Below, one piece after another: positions 35,557 through 44,284 of a stretch of DNA of 64,000 nucleotides. Both the position numbers and the translations under genes were made by a program. The notes under the pieces were generated by a model, which ran no database searches, was not told where the DNA came from, and saw only the letters and a program-made list of their open reading frames with translations. The number at the start of each line of letters is the position of its first letter. Position 1 is the stretch's first letter. Source of the stretch: Streptomyces sp. 135 (GTDB lineage: Bacteria > Actinomycetota > Actinomycetes > Streptomycetales > Streptomycetaceae). The stretch is from positions 4,092,001-4,156,000 of the forward strand of contig NZ_CP075691.1 in assembly GCF_020026305.1 (NCBI RefSeq), given 5' to 3'.

Positions 35557-35655
35557 CTGTTCCTGTACGCACACGTGCTGTTCCTGTACGCATACGTGCT
35601 GTTCGTGTCCGCGTACGTGCTGTTCCCGTATGCGTACGTGCTGTTCCTGTACGTG
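35557..35655. repeat. 21-bp tandem repeat, 4.7 copies
   Basis: Units read CTGTTCCTGTACGCACACGTG (first copy shown once for its length), then variants with CATAC, GTGTCCGCG, CCCGTATGC and a last partial unit. The period is exactly 21 nt. It lies between the start of the dsbA-like gene and the preceding secreted-protein stop, in the presumed promoter/leader region. Confidence 0.85.
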
Positions 35656-35685
35656 ATGGAGAAGGGCCCTGGGGGGACAGGGCCT

Positions 35686-36045
35686 CTACACCCGCAGGAC
35701 AGAGAGATCCACAGGAGAAGGCGGCACGAGCGGCGGCGGCCCCCGCACCGGCGTCAGCTCAAGGACCGCCTGGTCGACGGCCCAGGCACCGGACGCCCCG
35801 TGGGCCTCGTACAGCGCGGGCAGCAACTCGGACGCGGAGCTGGAACGCGCCGGAGCGGCAGGCGCCTGCCCGGCGTCCCGCTGACCGCCCTTGCCGCAGC
35901 CGGGCCCGGCGGGCCGCTCCGCCACGTGCGCCGCCGTGGTGACCGGCGCCGCGGCCTTGGCCACCGCAGGCCCGCAGAACCCCCCGAGCACGACGAGCAG
36001 CACCGCCACCAAGGGGCACCACGCCGTACGCACTCGGGTCAACAT
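35686..36045 (-). CDS. Small secreted protein of unknown function
   Basis: 119 aa from ATG 36045. A signal peptide (TAWCPLVAVLLVVLGGFCG then PAVAKA) is followed by a Pro/Ala/Ser-rich mature region with a single CGKGG and a conserved-looking end (LLPALYEAHGASGAW, AVLELTPVRG). I recognise no domain. The start lacks a strong ribosome site. It is divergent from hrpA, 83 nt away, and may be cotranscribed with the dsbA-like operon. Confidence 0.65.
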   Translation of the reverse strand: MLTRVRTAWCPLVAVLLVVLGGFCGPAVAKAAAPVTTAAHVAERPAGPGCGKGGQRDAGQAPAAPARSSSASELLPALYEAHGASGAWAVDQAVLELTPVRGPPPLVPPSPVDLSVLRV

Positions 36046-36128
36046 GCCCGGAATCGTACGTGCCGGGCCGCCCCGCCGGAGAAATCGGTTCGCCACTGCC
36101 GAGCGGCGGGTGAGATCCTGGACGGCGT

Positions 36129-39100
36129 ATGTCTACGCAGCCCGCCCTCACCCTCGACACCCTCGCCCCCCGCCTGTCCGAGCTCTCGCTGCGCGATGAG
36201 CACCGGATCGGCCGCCGGCTGGAGGGTGCGCGCCGGATCCGCAAACCCGAGGCCCGCGCCGCAGTCCTCGCCGAGATCGCGGCGGACGTGGAGAAGGCCG
36301 AGGCGCGGATGGCCGAGCGCCGCTCCCGCGTGCCCGCGATCACGTATCCCGAGCAGCTCCCGGTCAGCCAGAAGAAGGACGACATCGCCGACGCGATACG
36401 CGACCACCAGGTCGTGATCGTCGCGGGCGAGACCGGTTCCGGCAAGACCACGCAGATCCCCAAGATCTGCCTGGAGCTCGGCCGGGGCGTGCGCGGCATG
36501 ATCGGCCACACGCAGCCCCGCCGCATCGCGGCCCGTACGGTCGCCGAGCGCGTGGCCGAGGAGATGGACACCCCGCTCGGCGAGGCCGTCGGCTGGAAGG
36601 TCCGCTTCACCGACCAGGTGAACCCGGACGGCACCTTCATCAAACTGATGACGGACGGCATCCTGCTGGCCGAGATCCAGACGGACCGCGAGCTGCGCGC
36701 GTACGACACGATCATCATCGACGAGGCCCACGAGCGGTCCCTCAACATCGACTTCCTGCTCGGCTATCTGGCCCAGCTGCTGCCCAGGCGCCCCGACCTG
36801 AAGGTCGTCATCACCTCGGCGACCATCGACCCCGAGCGCTTCTCACGGCACTTCGGGGACGCGCCGATCGTGGAGGTCTCCGGGCGCACCTTCCCCGTCG
36901 AGGTGCGTTACCGCCCCCTCCTCGAAGAGGACTCCGACGACTCCGACCGGGACCAGATCACCGCGATCACCGACGCCGTCGAGGAGCTCCAGGCCGAGGG
37001 CAAGGGCGACATCCTCGTCTTCCTCTCCGGAGAGCGCGAGATCCGCGACACCGCGGACGCGCTGAACAAGAAGAACTACCGGTTCACCGAGGTCCTGCCG
37101 CTCTACGCCCGCCTCTCGCACGCCGAGCAGCACCGCGTCTTCCAGCAGCACACCGGCAGAAGAATCGTCCTGGCCACCAACGTCGCCGAGACGTCCCTGA
37201 CCGTCCCCGGCATCAAGTACGTGATCGACCCGGGCACGGCCCGCATCTCCCGCTACAGCCACCGTACGAAGGTGCAGCGGCTGCCCATCGAGGCGATCAG
37301 CCAGGCCAGCGCCAACCAGCGCAAGGGCCGCTGCGGACGTACGTCGGACGGCATCTGCATCCGCCTGTACAGCGAGGACGACTTCCTCTCGCGCCCCGAG
37401 TTCACGGACGCGGAGATCCTCCGTACGAACCTCGCCTCCGTCATCCTCCAGATGACCGCGGCCGGTCTCGGCGACATCGAGAAGTTCCCGTTCATCGACC
37501 CGCCGGACCACCGCAACATCCGCGACGGCGTCCAGCTCCTCCAGGAGCTCGGCGCGCTGGACCCCACCCAGAAGGACCCCAAGAAGCGGCTGACCCAGCA
37601 GGGCCGCAAGCTGGCCCAGCTGCCGGTGGACCCGCGGCTCGCCCGCATGGTCCTGGAGGCCGACAAGAACGGCTGCGTGCGCGAGGTCATGGTGATCGCG
37701 GCGGCGCTCTCCATCCAGGACCCGCGCGAGCGCCCGGCGGAGAAGCAGGCGCAGGCCGACCAGCAGCACGCCCGCTTCAAGGACGAGACGAGCGACTTCC
37801 TCGCGTACCTGAACCTGTGGCGGTACGTCCGCGAGCAGCAGAAGGAGCGCGGCTCGTCGTCGTTCCGCCGGATGTGCAAGGCGGAGTACCTCAACTTCCT
37901 GCGCATTCGCGAATGGCAGGACATCTATACGCAGCTGCGTACGGTCGCCAAGCAGATGGGCATCCACCTCAACGAGGAAGACGCCCCCGAGCAGCACGTC
38001 CACATCTCCCTCCTCGCCGGCCTCCTCTCCCACATCGGGCTGAAGGACGTGAAGGACTCCAAGGAGAACAGGGACGGCAAGGACGGCAAGGACCCCAAGC
38101 AGCGCGGCGGGCGGGGCGAGTACATCGGCGCCCGCAACGCCAAGTTCGCGATCTTCCCCGGCTCCGCGCTCTTCAAGAAGCCCCCGCGCTTCATCATGTC
38201 GGCCGAGCTGGTGGAGACCTCCCGCCTGTGGGCGCGTGTCAACGCGAAGATCGAGCCCGAGTGGGTCGAGCCGCTCGCGCAGCACCTCCTCAAGCGCACG
38301 TACAGCGAGCCGCACTGGGAGAAGGACCAGGCGGCGGTGGTGGCGACCGAGAAGGTCACGCTGTACGGCGTCCCGATCGTCACCGACCGCAAGGTGAACT
38401 ACGGCCGCATCGACCCCGAGGTCTCCCGCGACCTGTTCATCCGCAACGCCCTCGTCGAGGGCGACTGGCGTACGCACCACAAGTTCTTCGCCGCCAACCG
38501 CAAGCTGCTCACGGAGGTCGAGGAGCTGGAGCACCGCGCCCGGCGCCGCGACATCCTCGTCGACGACGAGACGCTCTTCGACTTCTACGACCAGCGGGTC
38601 CCCCAAGAGGTCGTCTCCGGAGCGCACTTCGACTCGTGGTGGAAGAAGAAGCAGCGGGAAGAGCCCGAACTGCTCGACTTCGAGCGGTCGATGCTCATCA
38701 ACGAGAAGGCGGGGGACGTCTCCAAGGACGACTACCCCGACTCGTGGCGCCAGGGTCCGCTGAAGTTCAAGGTGACGTACCAGTTCGAGCCGGGCGCGGA
38801 CGCGGACGGCGTCACGGTCCACATCCCGCTCCAGGTGCTGAACCAGGTCACGGACGAGGGCTTCGACTGGCAGATCCCGGGTCTGCGCGAGGACGTGGTC
38901 GTCGAGCTGATCCGCTCCCTGCCCAAGCCGATCCGCCGGAACTACGTCCCGGCGCCGAATTTCGCGAAGGCGTTCCTGGAGCGGGCGGTTCCGTTGCAGG
39001 AGCCGCTGCACGTCACGCTGGCGCGCGAGCTCCAGCGGATGGTGGGCGTGCCGGTCACGCCCGACGACTTCGATCTGACGCGCGTACCGGACCACTTGAA

Positions 39101-40133
39101 GATCACGTTCCGGATCACCGACGAGCGGCGCAAGAAGCTCGCCGAGGACAAGGACCTGGAGGCCCTGAAGCTCCAGCTCCGCCCGAAGGCCCGCAAGGCG
39201 CTCTCCCAGGCCGCCGCCGCGACCGCCGAGCGGACGGGCGGCTCGGCGGTCGAGCGGACGGGCCTCACGGACTGGACCATCGGCACGCTCAGCCGCGTCT
39301 TCGAGACCCGCAGGGCGGGACAGCCCGTGAAGGCGTACCCGGCCCTGGTGGACGACGGAGGGCCCGGGGCGGACACGGTCTCCGTACGCCTCTTCGACAC
39401 CGAGGCCGAGCAGCGGCAGGCGATGTGGAAGGGCACCCGCCGGCTCATCCTGCGCAACATCCCGGTCAACCCCGGAAAGTTCGCCTCGGACAAGCTGACG
39501 AACCAGCAGAAGCTCGCCCTGTCCGCGAATCCGCACGGCTCCATGCAGGCGCTCTTCGACGACTGCGCGATGGCCGCGGCGGACAAGCTGATCGCGGACT
39601 TCGGCGGGCCCGCCTGGGACGAGGAGTCGTACCGCAAGCTCTTCGACAAGGTGCGTGCGGAGATCGTCGACACGACCGTGCGGGTCGTCGGACAGGTGCA
39701 GCAGGTCCTCGCCGCCTGGCAGGCCTGTGAGCGGCGCCTGAAGTCGGTGAGGAGCCCGGTGCTCCTCGCCAATCTGGCGGACGTGCGGGAGCAGTTGGAC
39801 TCCCTGATCAAGCCGGGCTTCGTGACGGAGACGGGCCTGGAGCGCCTGCCGGACCTGATGCGGTACATGGTGGCCGCCGACCGCCGCCTCCAGCAGATGC
39901 CGACCAACGTCCAGCGGGACACCTCGCGCATGGAGAAGGTCCACGAGATGCGGGACGAGTACCTGTGGCTTCTGGAGCAGCTGCCGCAAGGACGTCCCGT
40001 GCCCCGGGAGGTGCTGGACATCCGCTGGATGATCGAGGAGCTGCGCGTCAGCTACTTCGCGCACGCGCTGGGCACGGCGTACCCCGTCTCGGACAAGCGG
40101 ATCGTGAAGGCCATCGACGCGGCCGCGCCGTGA
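36129..40133 (+). CDS. hrpA: ATP-dependent RNA helicase HrpA (DEAH box)
   Basis: 1334 aa from ATG 36129, the usual length. Motif I GETGSGKTTQIPK, Ia TQPRRIAARTVA, II DEAH, III SAT, V TNVAETSLTVPG and VI QRKGRCGR are in order in residues 95-430. They are followed by the HA2 domain, an OB-like region and the long HrpA-specific DUF3418 C-terminus. HrpA unwinds RNA and in bacteria rescues stalled or collided ribosomes. The gene is monocistronic; the second tRNA-Asp promoter begins about 20 nt after its stop. Confidence 0.95.
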   Translation: MSTQPALTLDTLAPRLSELSLRDEHRIGRRLEGARRIRKPEARAAVLAEIAADVEKAEARMAERRSRVPAITYPEQLPVSQKKDDIADAIRDHQVVIVAGETGSGKTTQIPKICLELGRGVRGMIGHTQPRRIAARTVAERVAEEMDTPLGEAVGWKVRFTDQVNPDGTFIKLMTDGILLAEIQTDRELRAYDTIIIDEAHERSLNIDFLLGYLAQLLPRRPDLKVVITSATIDPERFSRHFGDAPIVEVSGRTFPVEVRYRPLLEEDSDDSDRDQITAITDAVEELQAEGKGDILVFLSGEREIRDTADALNKKNYRFTEVLPLYARLSHAEQHRVFQQHTGRRIVLATNVAETSLTVPGIKYVIDPGTARISRYSHRTKVQRLPIEAISQASANQRKGRCGRTSDGICIRLYSEDDFLSRPEFTDAEILRTNLASVILQMTAAGLGDIEKFPFIDPPDHRNIRDGVQLLQELGALDPTQKDPKKRLTQQGRKLAQLPVDPRLARMVLEADKNGCVREVMVIAAALSIQDPRERPAEKQAQADQQHARFKDETSDFLAYLNLWRYVREQQKERGSSSFRRMCKAEYLNFLRIREWQDIYTQLRTVAKQMGIHLNEEDAPEQHVHISLLAGLLSHIGLKDVKDSKENRDGKDGKDPKQRGGRGEYIGARNAKFAIFPGSALFKKPPRFIMSAELVETSRLWARVNAKIEPEWVEPLAQHLLKRTYSEPHWEKDQAAVVATEKVTLYGVPIVTDRKVNYGRIDPEVSRDLFIRNALVEGDWRTHHKFFAANRKLLTEVEELEHRARRRDILVDDETLFDFYDQRVPQEVVSGAHFDSWWKKKQREEPELLDFERSMLINEKAGDVSKDDYPDSWRQGPLKFKVTYQFEPGADADGVTVHIPLQVLNQVTDEGFDWQIPGLREDVVVELIRSLPKPIRRNYVPAPNFAKAFLERAVPLQEPLHVTLARELQRMVGVPVTPDDFDLTRVPDHLKITFRITDERRKKLAEDKDLEALKLQLRPKARKALSQAAAATAERTGGSAVERTGLTDWTIGTLSRVFETRRAGQPVKAYPALVDDGGPGADTVSVRLFDTEAEQRQAMWKGTRRLILRNIPVNPGKFASDKLTNQQKLALSANPHGSMQALFDDCAMAAADKLIADFGGPAWDEESYRKLFDKVRAEIVDTTVRVVGQVQQVLAAWQACERRLKSVRSPVLLANLADVREQLDSLIKPGFVTETGLERLPDLMRYMVAADRRLQQMPTNVQRDTSRMEKVHEMRDEYLWLLEQLPQGRPVPREVLDIRWMIEELRVSYFAHALGTAYPVSDKRIVKAIDAAAP

Positions 40134-40155
40134 CCGGCAGGGCACGCAGGGTGAG

Positions 40156-40186
40156 TTCGACCGCCGGGCCTGCGCTGCTGTAGAGT
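40156..40186 (+). promoter_or_regulatory. Putative promoter of tRNA-Asp copy 2
   Basis: TTCGAC, 19 nt, TAGAGT (40181-40186), 42 nt before the tRNA. The same TAGAGTCT box precedes tRNA-Gly(UCC) at 54774. Confidence 0.45.
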
Positions 40187-40227
40187 CTCGTCTCGCAGCA
40201 CAACGGAGCAACACGTGCCGCGAGCAA

Positions 40228-40302
40228 GGTCCTGTGGAGCAGTTTGGAGTGCTCGCCACCCTGTCAAGGTGGAGGCCGCGGGTTCAAATCCCGTCAGGAC
40301 CG
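40228..40302 (+). tRNA. tRNA-Asp (GUC), copy 2
   Basis: 75 nt, sequence identical to the copy at 31829. Its 3' end is partly duplicated at 40421. Confidence 0.95.
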
Positions 40303-40312
40303 CAGTTGAGGA

Positions 40313-40347
40313 GAACGGGCCGCATCCCCTGGGGGAGCGGCCCGTTC
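40313..40347 (+). terminator. Terminator of tRNA-Asp copy 2
   Basis: GAACGGGCCGC (40313-40323) pairs with GCGGCCCGTTC (40337-40347). Confidence 0.8.
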
Positions 40348-40420
40348 CACATTTCCGCACCAGGCGACCACCCCACCCGGCCAGAGGCCGCACCCGCGGC
40401 GCAGCCGCGAAAAGACACAG

Positions 40421-40463
40421 CAAATCCCGTCGGGACCGCAGTTGCTGGAGAACGGGCCGCATC
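40421..40463 (+). repeat. Partial duplication of the tRNA-Asp 3' end and its terminator arm
   Basis: CAAATCCCGTCGGGACCGCA then GTTG, GGAGAACGGGCCGCAT repeats 40285-40325 with one substitution in the tRNA part and a two-base change in the spacer. The two copies start 136 nt apart as direct repeats. Confidence 0.8.
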
Positions 40464-40483
40464 GATTCCGATGCGGCCCGTTC
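40450..40483 (+). terminator. Second hairpin after the tRNA-Asp duplication
   Basis: GAACGGGCCGCATCG pairs perfectly with CGATGCGGCCCGTTC, 15 bp, loop ATTC. It shares its 5' arm with the first terminator. Confidence 0.8.
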
Positions 40484-40567
40484 TTGCGTGCGCGTCTTGA
40501 CTGCGTCACATTCCGCCGGTACCCCAGACAGCAGGGAGTCGGCGGCAGACTCCTCCGGAGGTGACGC

Positions 40568-40843
40568 ATGTCTGCTTCTTCTGTTCCTTCCGCGGCTGCG
40601 CGGCACGAGACCCGCGCCCTGCTGCGTGCCCACCTAGCGGCGGCCACGAGCTACCGCCACCTGACGCGGCACTGCGCGATCTGCCACCGGCTCCTGAGGC
40701 TCGCCCTGGAGCCCTCGCCGCACCGCCCCGGCGAGGGCGAGGCGTTGTCCGACGCCGGCTTCGTCCTGGAGGAAGCAGCGGGCGACGAGCGCGCCGAGGG
40801 CGAAGCCGTGCCCGGCGAGGACGAAAGTCCCGCCAAGGCATGA
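40568..40843 (+). CDS. Small conserved Streptomyces protein (DUF6274 type)
   Basis: 91 aa from ATG 40568 with CTCCGGAGGTGA about 5-7 nt upstream. The central region RHETRALLRAHLAAATSYRH and TRHCAICHRLLRLALEP has a CxxCH motif that could bind metal or heme, followed by an acidic tail. I recall it as a Streptomyces-specific family next to bldC; no function is known. Confidence 0.7.
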   Translation: MSASSVPSAAARHETRALLRAHLAAATSYRHLTRHCAICHRLLRLALEPSPHRPGEGEALSDAGFVLEEAAGDERAEGEAVPGEDESPAKA

Positions 40844-41388
40844 CCAAAGCCGACGCGCGGGCCGTCCCCTCGGTGGGAGGCTGAGAGGCGTAGGGCTCGA
40901 TGTACCGCCGAAGTCCCTCTAGCGCAGGGGCATCGCACGCAACAAGGCGCGCGGCATGTGACGGGTGTCACCGAACAGGTTTTGGAAACACCCGAACTTA
41001 CACCCTCCCTACAACGGGCCAATTTAATATGTGCAATTGCACCACCCTCGAGCCACTCCCCTCGCGTTCCCCTTGCGCACTCCGCGCACTCCCCAGCCAC
41101 GCCCCAAGTGCCCCCGCGGGGACTCCCCAGAGACCAACAGGGACGCTCACGGGCGTGCCCACCAGCACCTCTTCGGCGCACAAAAAAAGATCGCGCTGGA
41201 CCCGGCGGAGTCCAGCGCGATCGAACGACTCACCCATGAGGCTCAGGCGTGGATCCCGTTGGGGCGGGACCCGCGTCGCGTGTAGCTATATGTCGGACGT
41301 ACGGCCAGGTTGGGGGACCTGACAGCAGTGGTGCTATTCGCCCGGGTTGTGCGGGTTACTGCTGGTTGAGCGGTACTTCAGGCGTACG
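40844..41388. other. bldC downstream intergenic region
   Basis: 545 nt. Contains an AT-rich island with the 12-bp palindrome GTGCAATTGCAC (41031-41042) right after AATTTAATAT, and the bldC terminator. Open frames on both strands overlap the terminator and are not convincing. Confidence 0.5.
41189..41222 (-). terminator. Intrinsic terminator of bldC
   Basis: GATCGCGCTGGAC (41189-41201) pairs with GTCCAGCGCGATC (41210-41222). On the minus strand it is followed by TTTTTTTG, a true U-tract, unusual for this genome. It lies 167 nt after the bldC stop. Confidence 0.9.
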
Positions 41389-41595
41389 TCAGGCCTCGCT
41401 GCGCTGCTGCGGGATACCCGCGAGCAGTGCGCGGACCTCAGCCTCGCGGTAACGGCGGTGTCCGCCGAGCGTGCGAATCGACGTGAGCTTGCCAGCCTTG
41501 GCCCAGCGCGTCACCGTCTTCGGGTCGACGCGGAACATCGTGGCGACCTCAGCCGGGGTCAGCAGCGGCTCGGCATCAGGGGTGCGAGCGGTCAT
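41389..41595 (-). CDS. bldC: Developmental regulator BldC
   Basis: 68 aa from ATG 41595 (GAGGAGG 7 nt upstream), exactly the length of Streptomyces BldC. The MerR-like winged helix is complete: LLTPAEVATMFRVDPKTVTR, WAKAGKLTSIRTLGGHRRYR. There is no dimerisation helix or effector domain. BldC binds AT-rich direct repeats cooperatively, head to tail, and holds back the onset of sporulation while sustaining vegetative growth. It is transcribed alone with long flanking non-coding regions and a hairpin (GAACCGA-N6-TCGGTTC, 41613-41632) just upstream of the ribosome site. Confidence 0.97.
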   Translation of the reverse strand: MTARTPDAEPLLTPAEVATMFRVDPKTVTRWAKAGKLTSIRTLGGHRRYREAEVRALLAGIPQQRSEA

Positions 41596-42063
41596 GAGCG
41601 GCCTCCTCGGGAGAACCGAACCTTCTCGGTTCATTCCTCTAAATTCTGCACCTTGACCCGCGTTGCCCGAAATGGCGGACGCGAGTCGAGTCGGTTATAG
41701 GACGAACGGCTTGTCCTCGGCACTACAACTACACCATCCGTCCAGCCGCGTCGGCCAAACCGATGGAATTGCCCTCCCAGGTGTTCATCACCGACGGAAG
41801 CCGATGGACCATGCCATAGCGGACAGTCACGCCACCGTGACGATCAGTCACAGAGCGATCAGGAGTCAACAGGACCCCCCATACAGTGCAATGCTGAGCA
41901 TTCCGCCCTTACTTGGGCGGAAGGAGCCCTCCCCGGACTCCTTGTCCTATTTTGGCATGAGGAGGGGCGATGGGCGCAAGGGCCCCGTAAGTGCGGTCCG
42001 TCACGCTTGACACAAAGGCCCGGATCGGGACCTACGTCCTGCCACCCGTCGGCTCACGGTCCC
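41596..42063. other. bldC upstream region
   Basis: 468 nt without a gene. It holds the leader hairpin at 41613-41632 and a terminator-like hairpin at 41901-41922. It is noticeably less GC-rich than its surroundings, suggesting regulatory DNA for bldC. Confidence 0.5.
41901..41922 (-). terminator. Terminator of the 42064-42915 gene
   Basis: TTCCGCCC-TTACTT-GGGCGGAA, 8-bp stem, about 140 nt after the stop. Confidence 0.55.
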
Positions 42064-42915
42064 TCAGTTCGCGAACTGAAGGTCCCGGACCGCCCGCCAT
42101 CGCTCCACGAGCCTCGCATACGCCTCGCCGGCCCCCTCGCCGTCGCCGTTGCGCAGGGCCTCGATCCCCTCGGCCACATCCGCCGCCGAGTGGTCCTCGT
42201 CCAGCTCGTCGGCGGGCAGGGCGTGCACGAGGCCGCCGTAGTCCAGCTCGACCAGGGAGCGCGGGTGGAACTCCTCCAGCCACCGGCCGACGTCCACGAG
42301 GCCCTCGATGAGCGGCGCCTCGTCCAGCGCGTCCCGCAGCGTCTTCAGACCGCGCGCCACCCGGCGCCGGGCCTGGACCATCGGGGTGCGGTAGCGGAGG
42401 ACCGGTGAGGCACCGGGCGCGCCCTCCTCGCCGCGGTCGTAGCAGCGCTCCTCGTCCGACACGAGCACGAACCAGTGCAGCGGCACCTGCCACGTCGACG
42501 TACGGATCCAGGGGCGCGCGTCGGGGTTGCGGGCGAGCCACTGCTCGTAGTCCGCGGCCGTCTGGCTGCGGAGCACCGGCGGGAGCACCGCGTCGAGGAC
42601 CGGCGCCGGCAGCTGCCCGGCCAGCTCCCCCATCGCCTGCCAGCCGCGCAGCCGGGTCCGCCACGGGCAGACGCACAGCACCCCGTCGATCTCCAGGACG
42701 AAGGCGTCGCTGCTCTCGTGCACCGGCACGGGCACGGGCGGCGTCGGCACCAAATCGGCCAGGGAGCGCCGGAGTTCGTCCTGGTACGAGGGGTGGTCCG
42801 AGCGGCGGGCGTAGCGCGCCCAGTGGCCGCGCTCCGGCTCGGGGAAGGCGGCCAGCGGCTCATAGACGCGCAAGTAGGACGCGTACGGGACCGTCACCGA
42901 TGACACCTTGGGCAC
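42064..42915 (-). CDS. Conserved Streptomyces protein of unknown function
   Basis: 283 aa from GTG 42915 (GGAGAGAAG upstream). No signal peptide or membrane helix. The protein is rich in Trp, Arg and Glu with conserved-looking blocks (PYASYLRVYEPLAAFPEPER, DGVLCVCPWRTRLRGWQ, QVPLHWFVLVSDEER). It is likely a soluble cytoplasmic protein. It is divergent from vdh, with about 230 nt between the starts. I cannot assign a function. Confidence 0.75.
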   Translation of the reverse strand: MPKVSSVTVPYASYLRVYEPLAAFPEPERGHWARYARRSDHPSYQDELRRSLADLVPTPPVPVPVHESSDAFVLEIDGVLCVCPWRTRLRGWQAMGELAGQLPAPVLDAVLPPVLRSQTAADYEQWLARNPDARPWIRTSTWQVPLHWFVLVSDEERCYDRGEEGAPGASPVLRYRTPMVQARRRVARGLKTLRDALDEAPLIEGLVDVGRWLEEFHPRSLVELDYGGLVHALPADELDEDHSAADVAEGIEALRNGDGEGAGEAYARLVERWRAVRDLQFAN

Positions 42916-43146
42916 GGCTGCTTCTCTCCCCCGCGTTCCGACCGGACAACCCCGAAATCACTGCCGATCGTGCCATGGCCGAAGCCCGCCGCGCCGCTCC
43001 CTCACGCGGCCCGCGCTCGGCGAGACGGGTGATCCTCGCCGCCGGGCACTCAGATGCGGTGGACAGGCTTTAGTCTCATGCCCATCGGGCCCCGCCACCC
43101 GTACGGGAGCCCGCCCACCGCCGCTACTCGACCGGGAGTCACCACC

Positions 43147-44223
43147 GTGACCGAAGCAGACAACGGCGTCCTGCACACCCTGTTCCACTCGGAGCAGGGC
43201 GGCCATGAGCAAGTAGTGCTCTGCCAGGACCGCGCCAGTGGCCTCAAGGCCGTCATCGCCCTCCACTCCACCGCCCTGGGCCCGGCCCTCGGCGGCACCC
43301 GCTTCTATCCGTACGCGAGCGAGGAGGAGGCCGTCGCCGACGCGCTGAACCTCGCGCGCGGGATGTCGTACAAGAACGCCATGGCCGGTCTCGACCACGG
43401 CGGCGGCAAGGCCGTGATCATCGGCGACCCCGAGCAGATCAAGAGCGAGGCCCTCCTCCTCGCCTACGGCCGCTTCGTCGCCTCGCTCGGCGGCCGGTAC
43501 GTGACGGCCTGCGACGTCGGTACGTACGTCTCCGACATGGACGTCGTCGCCCGCGAGTGCCGCTGGACGACCGGCCGCTCCCCGGAGAACGGCGGCGCCG
43601 GCGACTCCTCCGTCCTCACCGCCTTCGGCGTCTTCCAGGGCATGCGCGCCTGTGCCCAGCACCTGTGGGGCGACCCGACGCTGCGTGACCGCAAGGTCGG
43701 CGTCGCGGGCGTCGGCAAGGTCGGCCACCACCTGGTCGAGCACCTCCTCGCGGACGGCGCCGAGGTCGTGATCACCGACGTGCGCGAGGAGTCCGTACGG
43801 CGCGTCCTGGACAGACACCCGTCGGTGACGGCGGTGGCGGACACGGACGCGCTGATCCGCACGGAGGGCCTCGACATCTACGCCCCCTGCGCGCTCGGCG
43901 GCGCCCTCGACGACGAGTCCGTGGCCGTGCTGACCGCGAAGGTGGTGTGCGGCGCCGCCAACAACCAGCTCGCGCACCCGGGCGTCGAGAAGGACCTCGC
44001 CGACCGGTCGATCCTCTACGCGCCGGACTACGTGGTGAACGCGGGCGGCGTGATCCAGGTCGCCGACGAACTGCACGGCTTCGACTTCGACCGGTGCAAG
44101 GCGAAGGCGGCGAACATCTTCGACACCACACTGACGATATTCGCTCGCGCAAAGCAGGACGGCATTCCGCCGGCCGCGGCGGCCGACAGGATCGCCGAGC
44201 AGCGGATGGCCGACGCCTGCTGA
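43147..44223 (+). CDS. vdh: Valine (branched-chain amino acid) dehydrogenase
   Basis: 358 aa from GTG 43147 (GGGAG 8 nt upstream). The Glu/Leu/Phe/Val dehydrogenase fold shows GGTRFYPYASEEEAVADALN, the catalytic-Lys segment GLDHGGGKAVIIGDP and the NAD-binding loop VAGVGKVGHHLVEHLL. It deaminates valine and other branched-chain amino acids to 2-oxo acids, feeding CoA precursors for polyketides and fatty acids. Position beside DUF3073 and purM matches the Streptomyces vdh locus. Confidence 0.95.
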   Translation: MTEADNGVLHTLFHSEQGGHEQVVLCQDRASGLKAVIALHSTALGPALGGTRFYPYASEEEAVADALNLARGMSYKNAMAGLDHGGGKAVIIGDPEQIKSEALLLAYGRFVASLGGRYVTACDVGTYVSDMDVVARECRWTTGRSPENGGAGDSSVLTAFGVFQGMRACAQHLWGDPTLRDRKVGVAGVGKVGHHLVEHLLADGAEVVITDVREESVRRVLDRHPSVTAVADTDALIRTEGLDIYAPCALGGALDDESVAVLTAKVVCGAANNQLAHPGVEKDLADRSILYAPDYVVNAGGVIQVADELHGFDFDRCKAKAANIFDTTLTIFARAKQDGIPPAAAADRIAEQRMADAC

Positions 44224-44239
44224 GATCACCGCCCAGGGC

Positions 44240-44284
44240 CCCGCCGACTCGGTTGAGGAGACAAGACTCACCCCCGTCGGCGGG
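44240..44284 (+). terminator. Weak terminator after vdh
   Basis: CCCGCCGAC pairs with GTCGGCGGG across a 27-nt loop, about 17 nt after the vdh stop. The large loop makes it uncertain. Confidence 0.4.

Noticed and set aside
35512..36417. Plus-strand frame encoding LFLYAYV repeats
   Set aside because: The heptads merely translate the 21-bp DNA repeat and the frame runs antisense through a signal-peptide gene.
36843..40259. 1138-aa minus-strand open frame opposite hrpA
   Set aside because: Antisense to hrpA; composition of Leu/Val/Arg/Asp without motifs.
40958..41239. Small plus-strand ORF downstream of the DUF6274-type gene
   Set aside because: It runs through the bldC terminator hairpin, has no ribosome site and overlaps an equally poor minus-strand frame.
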